A stretch of DNA of 64,000 nucleotides from DAOUBP01 sp964513075 (GTDB lineage: Bacteria; Chloroflexota; Anaerolineae; CG2-30-64-16), in assembly GCA_964513075.1 (NCBI GenBank), contig CAZELR010000006.1, positions 44,935 through 108,934 of the forward strand. Direction: 5' to 3'. A model generated the notes under the pieces. The model was not told the origin of the DNA. It did not search any database and saw only the letters and a program-made list of their open reading frames with translations. Shown in pieces: positions 26,223 through 35,836 of this stretch (position 1 is the first letter of the stretch; every line of letters starts with the position of its first letter). Made by a program: the position numbers and the translations under genes.

Positions 26223-29200
26223 ATGAGTCTCCGTCAGCTCGCATTCCTGTTTTCCCTCATCCTGTTGCTCGCGGCTTGCAGCACGGTGCAAACAGCGCCC
26301 ACCCCCACTCCAGAGGTGAATGTGCCGCCCAGCGGCGGCGTTAGTACAGAGGCTGCGACAGAGGCGCCGACAGCGGCGCCGACGACCGGCCTGGTCTTCG
26401 ACCTGGCCGTGGGCGCACAGCAGCCTGCATCGGTTCAAGTGGCGCCTGTGGCGACGGCGCAACCGCTAACTGCGGCCGAAACCCAGAACATCTTGCTGCG
26501 TCTGCCCGCTTTGAAATCCGAAGCCGGCGACGCACAGCCTTTTGCCTTCCCAGCCCAATCGCTGCCTGCCCCTCGGCCCGGTAGAACCATCGAGGAGCCG
26601 TTCCCGCCGCCCACAGCGCCTCCCGCGCCTGAGGTGACTGCTGGCGCACTGGAGGTGCTGCGCTATGCGCCACAAGGAGAGGTGGCGCTGGCCCCCAACC
26701 TGAACCTGACCTTCAATCAGCCAATGGTGGCGCTCACCGGCCTTGCCGACCTGGCCGCCACAAATGTGCCCGTAGTCCTTTCGCCGCAGCCCAAGGGCCA
26801 GTGGCGCTGGGTGGGCACAAAGACGCTGGTCTTTGAGCCAGCCGCGGTCACAGGCTATGCCGCGGGCCGCTTCCCGATGGCCACGACCTATACCGTAACG
26901 GCGCCCGCCGGCACGACTTCAGCCGTGGGCGGCAAGCTGACCGCAGAAGTCAGCTTCACCTTCACTACCCCGCCTCCCCAGGTCATGACTACTTATCCGA
27001 CAAGCGGCCCAACCGAGCTGGAGCCGCTGCTGTTCGTATCTTTTGACCAACGCATCGATCCCGTGGCCGTCCTAAAGACGATTCGTCTCACCACTGGCGG
27101 CCCGGCCATCGCTCTGCGGTTGGCCACGGCAGAAGAAGTGGCCGCCAACTCACAGGTGAAGCAGATGGCGGGCCAGGCTCAGCCGGGGTATTGGCTGGCA
27201 TTTCGGGCCGTGGAGGCGCTCCCGCCCGATACACAGATTACCGTAAGTATCGGACCCGGCACGCCATCAGCCGAGGGCCCACTGGTAAGCTCTGAGGCGC
27301 AGACATTCTCCTTCTACACCTACGGCCCGCTCAAGATCATCGAGAGCCGCTGTGGCTGGGATACCAACTGTCCGCCCTTCACACCGTGGTTCGTTCGTTT
27401 CTCAAACCCACTGGATGCGGCGTCAATCACTGCCGAGTCGGTCCGCATCACACCGGAACTGCCGGCCGTGACGGTTAACGTGTACGGCGACATGCTGCAG
27501 ATTCAGGGGCGCAGCACCGGCCGCACCACCTACACAGTGAAACTTGCCGCCAGCATCCGCGATATATTCGGCCAAACATTGGGCCGCGACCAGGAAACCA
27601 ATTTCGCGGTTGGGCCAGCAGAACCAGCAATTTATGCAGCCGGCGGCAACCTTATCGTGATGGATCCTTCTGCACGACCTGCCTACTCGGTGTACACAAT
27701 CAACTACGCAAAGCTAGCAGTAACCGCGTACGCTGTGACACCGGAAGATTGGACGGCATTCAAGCAGTATCAACAAGGCTTTTACCAGAACGAACAACTC
27801 CCCACACCCCCGGGGAAACAAGTACTCTCCACGACTGTGGCTATCGAGTCACGGGCCGATACCTTGACCGAAACGACGATCGATCTAGACAAAGCTCTGC
27901 CCGACAAATTAGGGCACCTGATCGTCGTGGTGCACGGGATGCGCAGCGGCCTGCCTGCCTTGACCGGAGGCAGCGATCCCAGGACGTCTACCGTCTATGC
28001 ATGGATCGAAGCCACCAAGATCGGGCTGGACGCATTCGTGGATGGTGAACAGATGACCGCGTGGGCCAACAACCTGGCCGACGGTGCTGCCCTGCCCGGG
28101 GTGAAGCTACAGCTTTGGCCTGGGGACCGTACGGGAACAACCGGCGCGGATGGCACTGCGAATCTCATCCTGCCTGCCGGCAAGGATGCGCAAATGCTGG
28201 TGGCTCGGCTGGGCGCAGACGCAGCGTTCCTCCCGGCCAGCTCATATTTCTGGGGCGAGGAGGGGTGGCGCCAGCGCCCGCTGGTGGATAACCTGGCGTG
28301 GTATGTGTTCGATGACCGCGGCCTTTATCGGCCGGGCGAGGAGGTCCACGTCAAGGGGTGGATCCGCCGCGTTGGCGCGAGGCCGAACGGGGATGTCGGT
28401 CTGCTGGCCGGCGCAGCCGAAAACGTGACTTATCGCCTGCAAGACAGCCGCGGCAACCAGGTGCTGGAAGGCACGGCCGAACTGAATGCGCTGGGGGGCT
28501 TTGATTTTAGCCTCAAGCTGACCGATACCATGAACCTGGGGGACGCCTATCTGCAGTTGGAGGCGACGGGCGGCTCGGCCGCGGTGGAGAACCGCTCGTT
28601 CGGCCATCGCATCGCCGTACAGGAGTTCCGCCGGCCCGAGTACGAGGTGAAGACGACTGCCAGTGAGGGTCCGCACTTCGTCGGCGCAGGCGCGGACCTG
28701 GAGGTGAGCGCGGCCTACTACGCGGGCGGCGGCCTGCCCAATGCGGATGTCACCTGGACGGTGACCTCGCAGGCGGGCGAGTACAGCCCGCCCAGATGGG
28801 ACGATTTCACCTTCGGCCGCTGGGTACCGTGGTGGCGCTCGTGGCGCTGGGACAGGAGCCCGACCCCTGTCGTAGAGACGGGACAGACCTTCACCGGCGT
28901 CACCGACGCGGCAGGCATTCACCGCTTACGCATTGACTTCCGGGGCGTCAACCCACCCGAGCCATCCGTGGTGACCGCGGAGGCCACGGTGATGGATGTG
29001 AACCGCCAGGCCTGGACCAGCAAGATGAGTCTGCTGGTGCACCCGGCCAGCCTATACGTGGGCCTGCGCACCGAGCGCATGTTCGTGGCCCGCGAGGAAC
29101 CGCTGCCGGTCGACATCATCGTGACCGACCTGGACGGCGCAGCCGCCGCGGGCGTCACCGTGGTGCTGAAAGCCGAACGCCTGGCCTGGCAGCAGCATGG

Positions 29201-32200
29201 CGGAGAATGGGCCGAAGAAGCAGTCGCCACGCAGCCATGCACGGTGGTTTCTGCAAAAGAGCCGGTCCGCTGCACCTTCGAAACTCCGGAAGGCGGCACC
29301 TACCGCATCACGGCCAACGTGACCGATCCTGAGGGCCGGCTCAACCGCACCGAGATTACGCGCTGGGTCAGTGGCGGCGAGCGGCCGCCCGCGCGTGAAG
29401 TCGTGCAGGAGGAAGCCACCCTGATCCCGGACAAGAAAGAATACCAACCGGGGGATGTCGCAGAGATCCTGGTACAGTCGCCGTTCTATCCGGCCGAAGG
29501 CATCCTGACGCTGCGCCGCTCCGGGCTGCTTCGCAGCGAGCGGTTCACCATGGACGGGCCTTCGACCACCCTGCGCATCCCAATCGAGGAAGGGTTCATC
29601 CCCAACCTCCACGTGCAGGTGGACCTGGTCGGCGCGGCCGAACGCACAGGCGACGCAGCGGTATCCGGCGCCAGCGGCGTCCCCGGGCCGGCTGCGACCG
29701 ACCTGCCGTCCCGGCCTGCCTACGCGATGGGCGAGCTCAACTTGGCGGTGCCGCCGTTGACCCGGACGCTGACTGTCGAAGCAAATCCCAAAGATGAGAA
29801 GCTAGAGCCGGGCGGCGCCACCACGGTGGACGTCGTGGTGCGCGATGCGGACGGCCAACCTGTCGCGGGCGCCGAGTTGGCGGTGGTAGTGGTCGACGAG
29901 GCGATCCTGGCGCTCACCGGCTATGACATTGGGGACCCGGTGGCAGCCTTCTACGCCGACCGCGATGCCGGTGTGGCCGATCACCACAACCGCGGGAGCA
30001 TCGTGCTGGCCAACCCTGACCAGTTCATGACGGCTGCCCAGCAGAACGGCCTGGGTGGTCGCTCCGCGGCTGCAGCCACAGCAGCGCCGGCGGCCGCTCC
30101 CGCGCCAGAAATGGCCAAGGAGATGGAAGCAGACACCGCAAACCAGGCCGAGGCTGCGACGATCGCGGTGCGGTCTGACTTCAACCCGCTGGCGCACTGG
30201 AGTTCGGCGGTTGCTACCGACGCGCAGGGCCGCGCGACCGTCGAGGTCAAACTGCCCGACAACCTGACGCGCTACCGGGTGACGGTGGTGGCCGTGGCCG
30301 GCGGCAGGCAGTTCGGCAAGGCAGCGTCCGCCATCACCGCGCGGCTGCCGCTGATGGTGCGGCCCTCGCCCCCGCGCTTCCTGAACTTTGGCGACGCGTT
30401 CGAGCTGCCGGTGGTGGTGCAGAACCAGACCGACGAGCCGATGACCGTGGACGTGGCCGTGCGCGCCGCCAACGCAGTCTTCGCCGCCGGAGACGGCCGC
30501 CGCGTCACTGTGCCAGCTAACGACCGCGTCGAGGTGCGTTTCCCAACGACCACCGCCAGCGCGGGCACGGCGCGGTTCCAGGTAGCGGCGACATCTGGCC
30601 AGTGGTCCGACTCAGCCAGTTTCTCCCTGCCGGTCTATACCCCGGCCACCACCGAGGCGTTCGCCGTGTATGGCGTGCTGGACGAGGGCATCGTCAACCA
30701 GCCTGTGATCGCACCCACGGGCGTCTTTACCCAATTCGGCGGGCTGGAGATCACCACCTCGTCCACTGCGCTGCAGGCGCTCACCGACGCGGTGATCTAC
30801 CTGGTGCAGTACCCCTTCGAGTGCTCGGAACAGATCGCATCGCGTATGCTCGCCATCGTCGCGCTGCGGGACGTGCTGACCGCATTCCAGGCCGAGGGAC
30901 TGCCGCCGGCCAGCGAGCTGGAGGCCAGCATCGCGCGCGACATTGCGACCCTGCAGGGTCTGCAAAACGGCGACGGCGGCTTCGGAATCTGGCGCCGCGG
31001 GCAGGAGTCGTGGCCCTATCACTCGGTGCACGTGGCCAACGCGCTCCAGCGCGCGAAGTCCAAGGGCTACGCCGTGCCGCCTGAGATGCTGGAAAATGCG
31101 AAAAACTACCTGCGCACCATCGAAAACCACTTCCCGGCCTGGTACGGCGAGGACGCCAAACGAACCATCACCGCGTACGCACTGAACGTGCGCAAGCTGA
31201 TGGGCGACGCTGACCCTGCCCGTGCCCGGCGCATGGTCGATGAGATCGGCCTTGACAAGCTGTCAGCCGAGGCCATCGGCTGGCTGCTGCCGGTGTTGAG
31301 CGACGACCCGGCCTCAGCGACCCAAGTCGAGGCCATTCGCCGGCACCTGCTGAACCGGGTGACCGAGACCGCGGGCGCAGCGCACTTCGTTACCGACTAC
31401 GGCGACCAGGGCTACGTGCTGCTACACTCCGACCGGCGGGCCGATGGCATCCTCTTGGACGCGCTGATCGGCGATCAACCGAAAAGCGATCTGATTCCGA
31501 AGCTGGTGACAGGCCTGCTTGCACAGCGCAAGGCCGGCAAATGGGCCAACACACAGGAGAACAGCTTCATCCTGCTGGCGCTGGACCGCTACTTCAACAC
31601 CTATGAGGCGCAGACGCCGGATTTCGTCGCGCGGCTCTGGCTGGGCAGCCAATACGCGGGCGAGGCGGCGTTCCGGGGTCGGACGACCGAGCACCGGCAG
31701 ATCAACGTGCCGATGAGCTATATAGCTGAGAACGCGCCATTCATGGCGGCGGAATCCCAAGACCTCATCCTGAGCAAGGACGGGCCGGGCCGGCTCTACT
31801 ACCGCCTGGGGCTGCGCTACGCGCCGACCGATCTGAGCCTGCCGCCCTACGATGCGGGCTTCACCGTGACGCGACGCTACGAGGCGGTGGACAACTCGGC
31901 CGACGTCAGCCAGGACGCAACCGGGGTCTGGCACATCAAGGCGGGGGCGCGGGTGCGCGTACAACTAACAATGGTCGCGCCGGCGCGGCGCACCCATGTC
32001 GCACTGATCGACCCGCTGCCAGCAGGTCTGGAACCGCTGAATCCGGAACTGGCGACCACGGGCAGCCTCCCATCTGACCCGCAGAACGAGGCCGCAGCCA
32101 AGCGCGGCTGGTGGTGGGGTCCGTGGTATGAGCACCAGAACCTGCGCGATCAACGCGCCGAGGCGTTCGCATCGCTGCTCTGGGAAGGGGTGCACACCTA

Positions 32201-32324
32201 CAGTTATGTGGCACGCGCCACTACGCCTGGCGTCTTTATCGTACCGCCAGCCAAGGCTGAAGAGATGTACGCGCCGGAGACCTTCGGACGGAGCGGCGCA
32301 GATCGGGTTGTGGTTGAAGAATGA
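26223..32324 (+). CDS. Bacterial alpha-2-macroglobulin lipoprotein
   Basis: A 2033-residue secreted protease trap. Signal FLFSLILLLAAC with lipobox, Thr/Pro-rich spacer, then Ig/MG-type domains. WYVFDDRGLYRPGEEVHVKGW marks the MG2-like start, VVVDEAILALTGY the A2M region, and YPFECSEQIASRML (Cys ~1534) is an intact Cys-x-Glu-Gln thioester. The following alpha-alpha barrel has GGFGIWRRGQESWPYHSVHV. An Ala/Pro/Glu-rich stretch (~1280-1310) may be the bait-like linker. A thioester A2M normally links covalently to attacking proteases. The next gene overlaps by 4 nt. No PBP1C gene, a frequent partner, is nearby. Confidence 0.95.
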   Translation: MSLRQLAFLFSLILLLAACSTVQTAPTPTPEVNVPPSGGVSTEAATEAPTAAPTTGLVFDLAVGAQQPASVQVAPVATAQPLTAAETQNILLRLPALKSEAGDAQPFAFPAQSLPAPRPGRTIEEPFPPPTAPPAPEVTAGALEVLRYAPQGEVALAPNLNLTFNQPMVALTGLADLAATNVPVVLSPQPKGQWRWVGTKTLVFEPAAVTGYAAGRFPMATTYTVTAPAGTTSAVGGKLTAEVSFTFTTPPPQVMTTYPTSGPTELEPLLFVSFDQRIDPVAVLKTIRLTTGGPAIALRLATAEEVAANSQVKQMAGQAQPGYWLAFRAVEALPPDTQITVSIGPGTPSAEGPLVSSEAQTFSFYTYGPLKIIESRCGWDTNCPPFTPWFVRFSNPLDAASITAESVRITPELPAVTVNVYGDMLQIQGRSTGRTTYTVKLAASIRDIFGQTLGRDQETNFAVGPAEPAIYAAGGNLIVMDPSARPAYSVYTINYAKLAVTAYAVTPEDWTAFKQYQQGFYQNEQLPTPPGKQVLSTTVAIESRADTLTETTIDLDKALPDKLGHLIVVVHGMRSGLPALTGGSDPRTSTVYAWIEATKIGLDAFVDGEQMTAWANNLADGAALPGVKLQLWPGDRTGTTGADGTANLILPAGKDAQMLVARLGADAAFLPASSYFWGEEGWRQRPLVDNLAWYVFDDRGLYRPGEEVHVKGWIRRVGARPNGDVGLLAGAAENVTYRLQDSRGNQVLEGTAELNALGGFDFSLKLTDTMNLGDAYLQLEATGGSAAVENRSFGHRIAVQEFRRPEYEVKTTASEGPHFVGAGADLEVSAAYYAGGGLPNADVTWTVTSQAGEYSPPRWDDFTFGRWVPWWRSWRWDRSPTPVVETGQTFTGVTDAAGIHRLRIDFRGVNPPEPSVVTAEATVMDVNRQAWTSKMSLLVHPASLYVGLRTERMFVAREEPLPVDIIVTDLDGAAAAGVTVVLKAERLAWQQHGGEWAEEAVATQPCTVVSAKEPVRCTFETPEGGTYRITANVTDPEGRLNRTEITRWVSGGERPPAREVVQEEATLIPDKKEYQPGDVAEILVQSPFYPAEGILTLRRSGLLRSERFTMDGPSTTLRIPIEEGFIPNLHVQVDLVGAAERTGDAAVSGASGVPGPAATDLPSRPAYAMGELNLAVPPLTRTLTVEANPKDEKLEPGGATTVDVVVRDADGQPVAGAELAVVVVDEAILALTGYDIGDPVAAFYADRDAGVADHHNRGSIVLANPDQFMTAAQQNGLGGRSAAAATAAPAAAPAPEMAKEMEADTANQAEAATIAVRSDFNPLAHWSSAVATDAQGRATVEVKLPDNLTRYRVTVVAVAGGRQFGKAASAITARLPLMVRPSPPRFLNFGDAFELPVVVQNQTDEPMTVDVAVRAANAVFAAGDGRRVTVPANDRVEVRFPTTTASAGTARFQVAATSGQWSDSASFSLPVYTPATTEAFAVYGVLDEGIVNQPVIAPTGVFTQFGGLEITTSSTALQALTDAVIYLVQYPFECSEQIASRMLAIVALRDVLTAFQAEGLPPASELEASIARDIATLQGLQNGDGGFGIWRRGQESWPYHSVHVANALQRAKSKGYAVPPEMLENAKNYLRTIENHFPAWYGEDAKRTITAYALNVRKLMGDADPARARRMVDEIGLDKLSAEAIGWLLPVLSDDPASATQVEAIRRHLLNRVTETAGAAHFVTDYGDQGYVLLHSDRRADGILLDALIGDQPKSDLIPKLVTGLLAQRKAGKWANTQENSFILLALDRYFNTYEAQTPDFVARLWLGSQYAGEAAFRGRTTEHRQINVPMSYIAENAPFMAAESQDLILSKDGPGRLYYRLGLRYAPTDLSLPPYDAGFTVTRRYEAVDNSADVSQDATGVWHIKAGARVRVQLTMVAPARRTHVALIDPLPAGLEPLNPELATTGSLPSDPQNEAAAKRGWWWGPWYEHQNLRDQRAEAFASLLWEGVHTYSYVARATTPGVFIVPPAKAEEMYAPETFGRSGADRVVVEE

Positions 32325-33895
32325 CAAAAGACTTGATCCTTGCCATTGACAACGGCACCCAAAGCGTGCGCGCGCTGATCTTCGATCTGCAAGGGAATCT
32401 GCTGGCGAAGACGCGCGTGCCGCTGGAGCCATATGTCGCACCGCGACCGGGCTGGGCCGAAAACGATCCGGACTACTACTGGGAGATGCTCTGCCGGGCC
32501 TGCCAGCAGCTTTGGACCGAGGCCGCAGGGCAACTCCCCGATCTTCGTGAGCGCATTGCGGGGGTTGCGCTGACGACACAACGCTCCACGCTGATCAACG
32601 TAGCCGAGGATGGCCGACCACTGCGGCCGGCTATCGTCTGGCTGGATCAACGGCGCACGGAGGGCCTGAAGCGGGTCAGCGGTCTGTGGGGCCTGGCGTT
32701 TGCACTGACGGGGATGACCGAAACCGCGGCCTACCTCCAGGCCGAGGCCGAGGCCAACTGGATCCGGACGCACCAACCCGAGATCTGGGGGCGCACCCAC
32801 AAGTACCTGCTCCTGTCCGGCTACCTCACCTATCGCCTCACGGGCCGCTTCGTCGATTCGGCCGGCTGCCAGGTAGCGTACCTGCCGTTCGACTACAAGA
32901 AACTGCGCTGGGCGAGCAAGTTTGACTGGAAGTGGCAAGCCGTGCCCATGAAGCCCAGCCTGCTGCCCGACCTGGTTCCACCAGCCGGCGTGCTCGGCGA
33001 AATCACGGCGGCAGCGGCTGGCGACACCGGCATTCCTGCCGGATTGCCGCTGATTGCGGCTGCGGCTGATAAGGCGTGCGAAGTGATCGGCGCCGGCTGC
33101 CTGGAGCCGCACATTGGATGCCTGAGCTATGGCACAACTGCCACCATCAACACGACACACCGTCGCTATATTGAGGCGATCCCATTGATCCCGCCCTATC
33201 CAGCAGCCGTGCCCGGTGCCTATAGCCTGGAGATCCAGGTCTACCGCGGCTTCTGGATGGTGAGTTGGTTCAAAGAGCAGTTCGGTTACCTTGAGCAGCA
33301 ATTGGCCGGCGAGCGCGGGGTCGAGCCTGAAGCACTGCTGGACGACCTGCTGGCACAGGCCCCACCCGGCGCGATGGGCTTGGTTTTGCAGCCGTACTGG
33401 TCGCCGGGCCTGAAGGTGCCTGGCCCCGAGGCGAAAGGCGCCATCATCGGTTTCGGCGACGTCCATACCCGCGCCCACCTTTATCGCGCTATTCTCGAAG
33501 GGCTAGCCTACGCGCTGCGCGAGGGCAAGGAGCGCAGCGAAAAACGGTCCGGCATCCCGATCACGGCGCTGCGGGTATCTGGCGGTGGGTCGCAAAGTGA
33601 CGCGGCCATGCAGTTGACCGCAGACATCTTTGGCCTGCCCACCGCCCGGCCGCACCTCTACGAGACGTCGGGCCTGGGCGCAGCCATCGATGCCGCGGTC
33701 GGCCTGAAACTACACCCCGACTTCGAGACCGCCGTGCGCGAGATGACACGCGTCAGTCGCATCTTCGAGCCCGACCCGGCCAATCGGAACCTATACGACG
33801 GCCTGTATCATCGCGTTTACAAGAAATTGTATGGCCACCTGCGCGTGCTGTATAAAGAGATTCAGGAGATTACCGGATACCCAGCTCGCGCGTGA
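32321..33895 (+). CDS. FGGY-family carbohydrate kinase
   Basis: A 524-residue sugar kinase with two actin-like ATPase halves. N-terminal LAIDNGTQSVRALIFD is phosphate motif 1; GVALTTQRSTLINV and PAIVWLDQRRT follow; the C-terminal FGGY signature region includes ALRVSGGGSQSDAAMQLTADIFG and YETSGLGAAIDAAVG. It phosphorylates an unidentified sugar or polyol. ATGA overlap with the A2M stop indicates translational coupling, a pairing with no obvious metabolic logic. Confidence 0.92.
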   Translation: MTKDLILAIDNGTQSVRALIFDLQGNLLAKTRVPLEPYVAPRPGWAENDPDYYWEMLCRACQQLWTEAAGQLPDLRERIAGVALTTQRSTLINVAEDGRPLRPAIVWLDQRRTEGLKRVSGLWGLAFALTGMTETAAYLQAEAEANWIRTHQPEIWGRTHKYLLLSGYLTYRLTGRFVDSAGCQVAYLPFDYKKLRWASKFDWKWQAVPMKPSLLPDLVPPAGVLGEITAAAAGDTGIPAGLPLIAAAADKACEVIGAGCLEPHIGCLSYGTTATINTTHRRYIEAIPLIPPYPAAVPGAYSLEIQVYRGFWMVSWFKEQFGYLEQQLAGERGVEPEALLDDLLAQAPPGAMGLVLQPYWSPGLKVPGPEAKGAIIGFGDVHTRAHLYRAILEGLAYALREGKERSEKRSGIPITALRVSGGGSQSDAAMQLTADIFGLPTARPHLYETSGLGAAIDAAVGLKLHPDFETAVREMTRVSRIFEPDPANRNLYDGLYHRVYKKLYGHLRVLYKEIQEITGYPARA

Positions 33896-33912
33896 TGCAG
33901 AGGAAGCATCAC
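33892..33912. repeat. Small inverted repeat at the FGGY stop codon
   Basis: GTGATGC and GCATCAC (7-bp arms, 7-nt loop) straddle the FGGY stop. There is no T-tract, so it is not a convincing terminator. Confidence 0.4.
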
Positions 33913-33950
33913 GGATGGGCAGGATTGACGGACAAAGGATCGGATGCACG

Positions 33951-34760
33951 ATGAATTGGGAGCCGATGATGTCTTCTACACCGTTCGAGTCGTCTGCGCC
34001 TATAGCCTGGCTGGCGCTGCTGCTCGTGATCTGGGCCGGCTTGCTATTCGGCGGATACGCGTCAAGCTTGCGCGGCGGTGCACAGGCACACCGCATGTTG
34101 ACCTGGACGCGTCTGGGATCATCGCTGGTCCTGGTGGTCGCTGGGTGGAGTTGGCTCGCGGCTGCCTGGGCCATGCCTGCGCGTGGTTTTGCGTGCAACT
34201 TTGCACTGCTGATCGCAGTCGGCATGACGTTGGGCTTCCTGGGCGACTTGTTCATGGCCGGAGTGATCGGGGGGACACCAAACACGCTGGGCGGCATGGT
34301 CGCGTTCGGCGCGGGGCACCTGGCCTACATCACCGCCATAGTCAGCTATGCAACGAAGCTGGCCTCATCTCCTGGCGCCCGGCTGGCTGCATGGGCAGCA
34401 TGGCTGGCAGTCGGCATCGTGGGCTGGTACTTTGCGGTCTGGCGCGGAGCCAGAGCCATCCCCGATGGAGCCATCCCGGATGGAGCCACCCCGATGCGCT
34501 GGGCGGCTCTGCCCTATGCTCTGCTGCTGTCCAGCACGGCCGGCGCAGCAACCGGACTGGCCCTGCAGGCAGCCATATTCGTACCTTTGGCCGTGGGCGC
34601 AGCCCTGTTCCTGTTCAGCGACCTGTTGATCGCCGCCGACATATTCAGCCAGCGGCGGCTCAAAGGACAAAATAACCTGATTTGGCTGACCTACGGTCCT
34701 GGCCAGATGCTGATCGTCTACAGCATCGGGGCGGCGCTGGCCACGGCCATCACCCCGTGA
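33951..34760 (+). CDS. YhhN family membrane protein (lysoplasmalogenase-like)
   Basis: About 269 residues with ~8 membrane helices. GMTLGFLGDLFMAG and the later LFLFSDLLIAAD carry the acidic residues conserved in YhhN/TMEM86 lysoplasmalogenases, which cleave the vinyl-ether bond of lysoplasmalogens; activity in bacteria is mostly untested. Start is probably ATG 33951 (33966 and 33969 are alternatives, with GGGAG nearby). A loop at ~169-180 reads AIPDGAIPDGAT and is encoded by the same 15-bp repeat that forms the array just downstream. The stop codon lies in the sequence duplicated on both sides of the N gap. Confidence 0.8.
   Translation: MNWEPMMSSTPFESSAPIAWLALLLVIWAGLLFGGYASSLRGGAQAHRMLTWTRLGSSLVLVVAGWSWLAAAWAMPARGFACNFALLIAVGMTLGFLGDLFMAGVIGGTPNTLGGMVAFGAGHLAYITAIVSYATKLASSPGARLAAWAAWLAVGIVGWYFAVWRGARAIPDGAIPDGATPMRWAALPYALLLSSTAGAATGLALQAAIFVPLAVGAALFLFSDLLIAADIFSQRRLKGQNNLIWLTYGPGQMLIVYSIGAALATAITP
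34455..34494. repeat. 15-bp repeat copies inside yhhN
   Basis: Two and a half units of the CCCGATGGAGCCATC-type repeat, here translated as Ala-Ile-Pro-Asp-Gly. The same unit is translated as Met-Glu-Pro-Ser-Pro in the next gene. Confidence 0.85.
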
Positions 34761-35022
34761 TGGAGCCATCCCCGATGGAGCCATCTCCGATGGAGCCATC
34801 NNNNNNNNNNNNNNNNNNNNNNNNNNNNNNNNNNNNNNNNNNNNNNNNNNNNNNNNNNNNNNNNNNNNNNNNNNNNNNNNNNNNNNNNNNNNNNNNNNNN
34901 GCCATCACCCCGTGATGGAGCCATCCCCGATGGAGCCATCTCCGATGGAGCCATCTCCGATGGAGCCATCCCCGATGGAGCCATCTCCGATGGAGCCATC
35001 CCCGATGGAGCCATCGGAGATA
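34758..35022. repeat. 15-bp palindromic tandem repeat array, interrupted by the N gap
   Basis: Units of CCGATGGAGCCATCn (GATGG and CCATC are inverted arms around AG): three copies of GATGGAGCCATC before the gap and seven after. Third-position T/C changes are the only differences between units. True copy number is unknown because the array lies at the contig junction. Confidence 0.9.
34801..34900. other. Assembly gap of 100 N flanked by an identical 55-bp sequence
   Basis: Bases 34746-34800 and 34901-34955 are identical over 55 bp, including the yhhN stop codon and the first repeat units. This is what overlapping contig ends look like. The Ns are therefore likely a placeholder, and the real DNA may be continuous or differ in repeat number. 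Confidence 0.9.
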
Positions 35023-35823
35023 GAGCAAGCTCTCTCTGACGTTGCGTGGCGTCCTCCCCCCGCAGTGCTTGGCCTGTCCCGCGACCAGGTGCACATTTGG
35101 CGGGTGCGGCTCGAGGTGGCCGAATCCGTCCTGGCGCAGTTACGCGCCACTCTTGCACCGGACGAATCCGCCCGTGCGGCGCGCATCCCTTCCTTCCTTG
35201 AGCAGGATCGCTACACTGCGGGCCGCGGCGCTCTGCGGGCCATCCTGGGACGCTACCTCGACACGGAGCCCCGTCAGGTGCGCTTCGAGTATGGGCCCCA
35301 AGGGAAACCAGCACTGATACAGGCGTCCAGCACAGGCGCGCCACGGAAGGCGGCGCAGAGTCGGGCCGCACCCGTGACCTTCAACCTCGCACACTCTCAT
35401 GGGCTGGCGCTCGTGGCGGTGGCGTACAGCCGCGAAGTAGGCATCGACATCGAGCTCGTCCAGTCAGGCCTGGCGGAACAAGGCATCGCCGAGCGCTTCT
35501 TCTCGCCCGCCGAAGTAAAAGCCCTGCGCGCCCTGTCCAAGGACGAGCAGATCCTTGCTTTCTTCCGCTGTTGGACGCGGAAAGAGGCCTGGGTCAAAGC
35601 ACGGGGCCAGGGCCTCACTGTACCCCTCGATCACTTTGACGTCTCACTGGCCCCGGGCGAGCCGTCCGCGCGATTGCGCGTGGCTGGCGCGCTTAACGAG
35701 GCCGCTGCCTGGTCGCTGTGCGACCTCACCCCTGCGCCAGGCTACGCAGCAGCCCTGGCCGTCGAGGGCGAAGGTTGGCAGCTTCAAACGTGGGATTGGC
35801 AAGGAATCGCTAATTCACACTAA
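34915..35823 (+). CDS. Sfp-type 4'-phosphopantetheinyl transferase
   Basis: About 302 residues from the first in-frame ATG after the gap. Transfers phosphopantetheine from CoA to carrier proteins. The Sfp signature is clear: VTFNLAHSHGLALVAVA, VGIDIELV (Mg-binding Asp-x-Glu) and FFRCWTRKEAWVKARGQGL. The first ~35 residues are seven Met-Glu-Pro-Ser-type repeats from the 15-bp array, so any of seven ATGs could start translation; each is preceded 9 nt upstream by a GGAG from the previous unit. The folded domain begins near HIWRVRLEV. No carrier-protein or PKS/NRPS gene is nearby. Confidence 0.9.
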   Translation: MEPSPMEPSPMEPSPMEPSPMEPSPMEPSPMEPSEIEQALSDVAWRPPPAVLGLSRDQVHIWRVRLEVAESVLAQLRATLAPDESARAARIPSFLEQDRYTAGRGALRAILGRYLDTEPRQVRFEYGPQGKPALIQASSTGAPRKAAQSRAAPVTFNLAHSHGLALVAVAYSREVGIDIELVQSGLAEQGIAERFFSPAEVKALRALSKDEQILAFFRCWTRKEAWVKARGQGLTVPLDHFDVSLAPGEPSARLRVAGALNEAAAWSLCDLTPAPGYAAALAVEGEGWQLQTWDWQGIANSH

Positions 35824-35836
35824 GAACCGTGCATCT

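Noticed and set aside
32204..33478. 424-codon minus-strand frame
   Set aside because: Antisense to the FGGY kinase; the kinase motifs on + are unambiguous.
34758..35022. CRISPR array
   Set aside because: Units are contiguous 15-bp repeats without spacers, and no cas gene is present; it is a simple tandem repeat.
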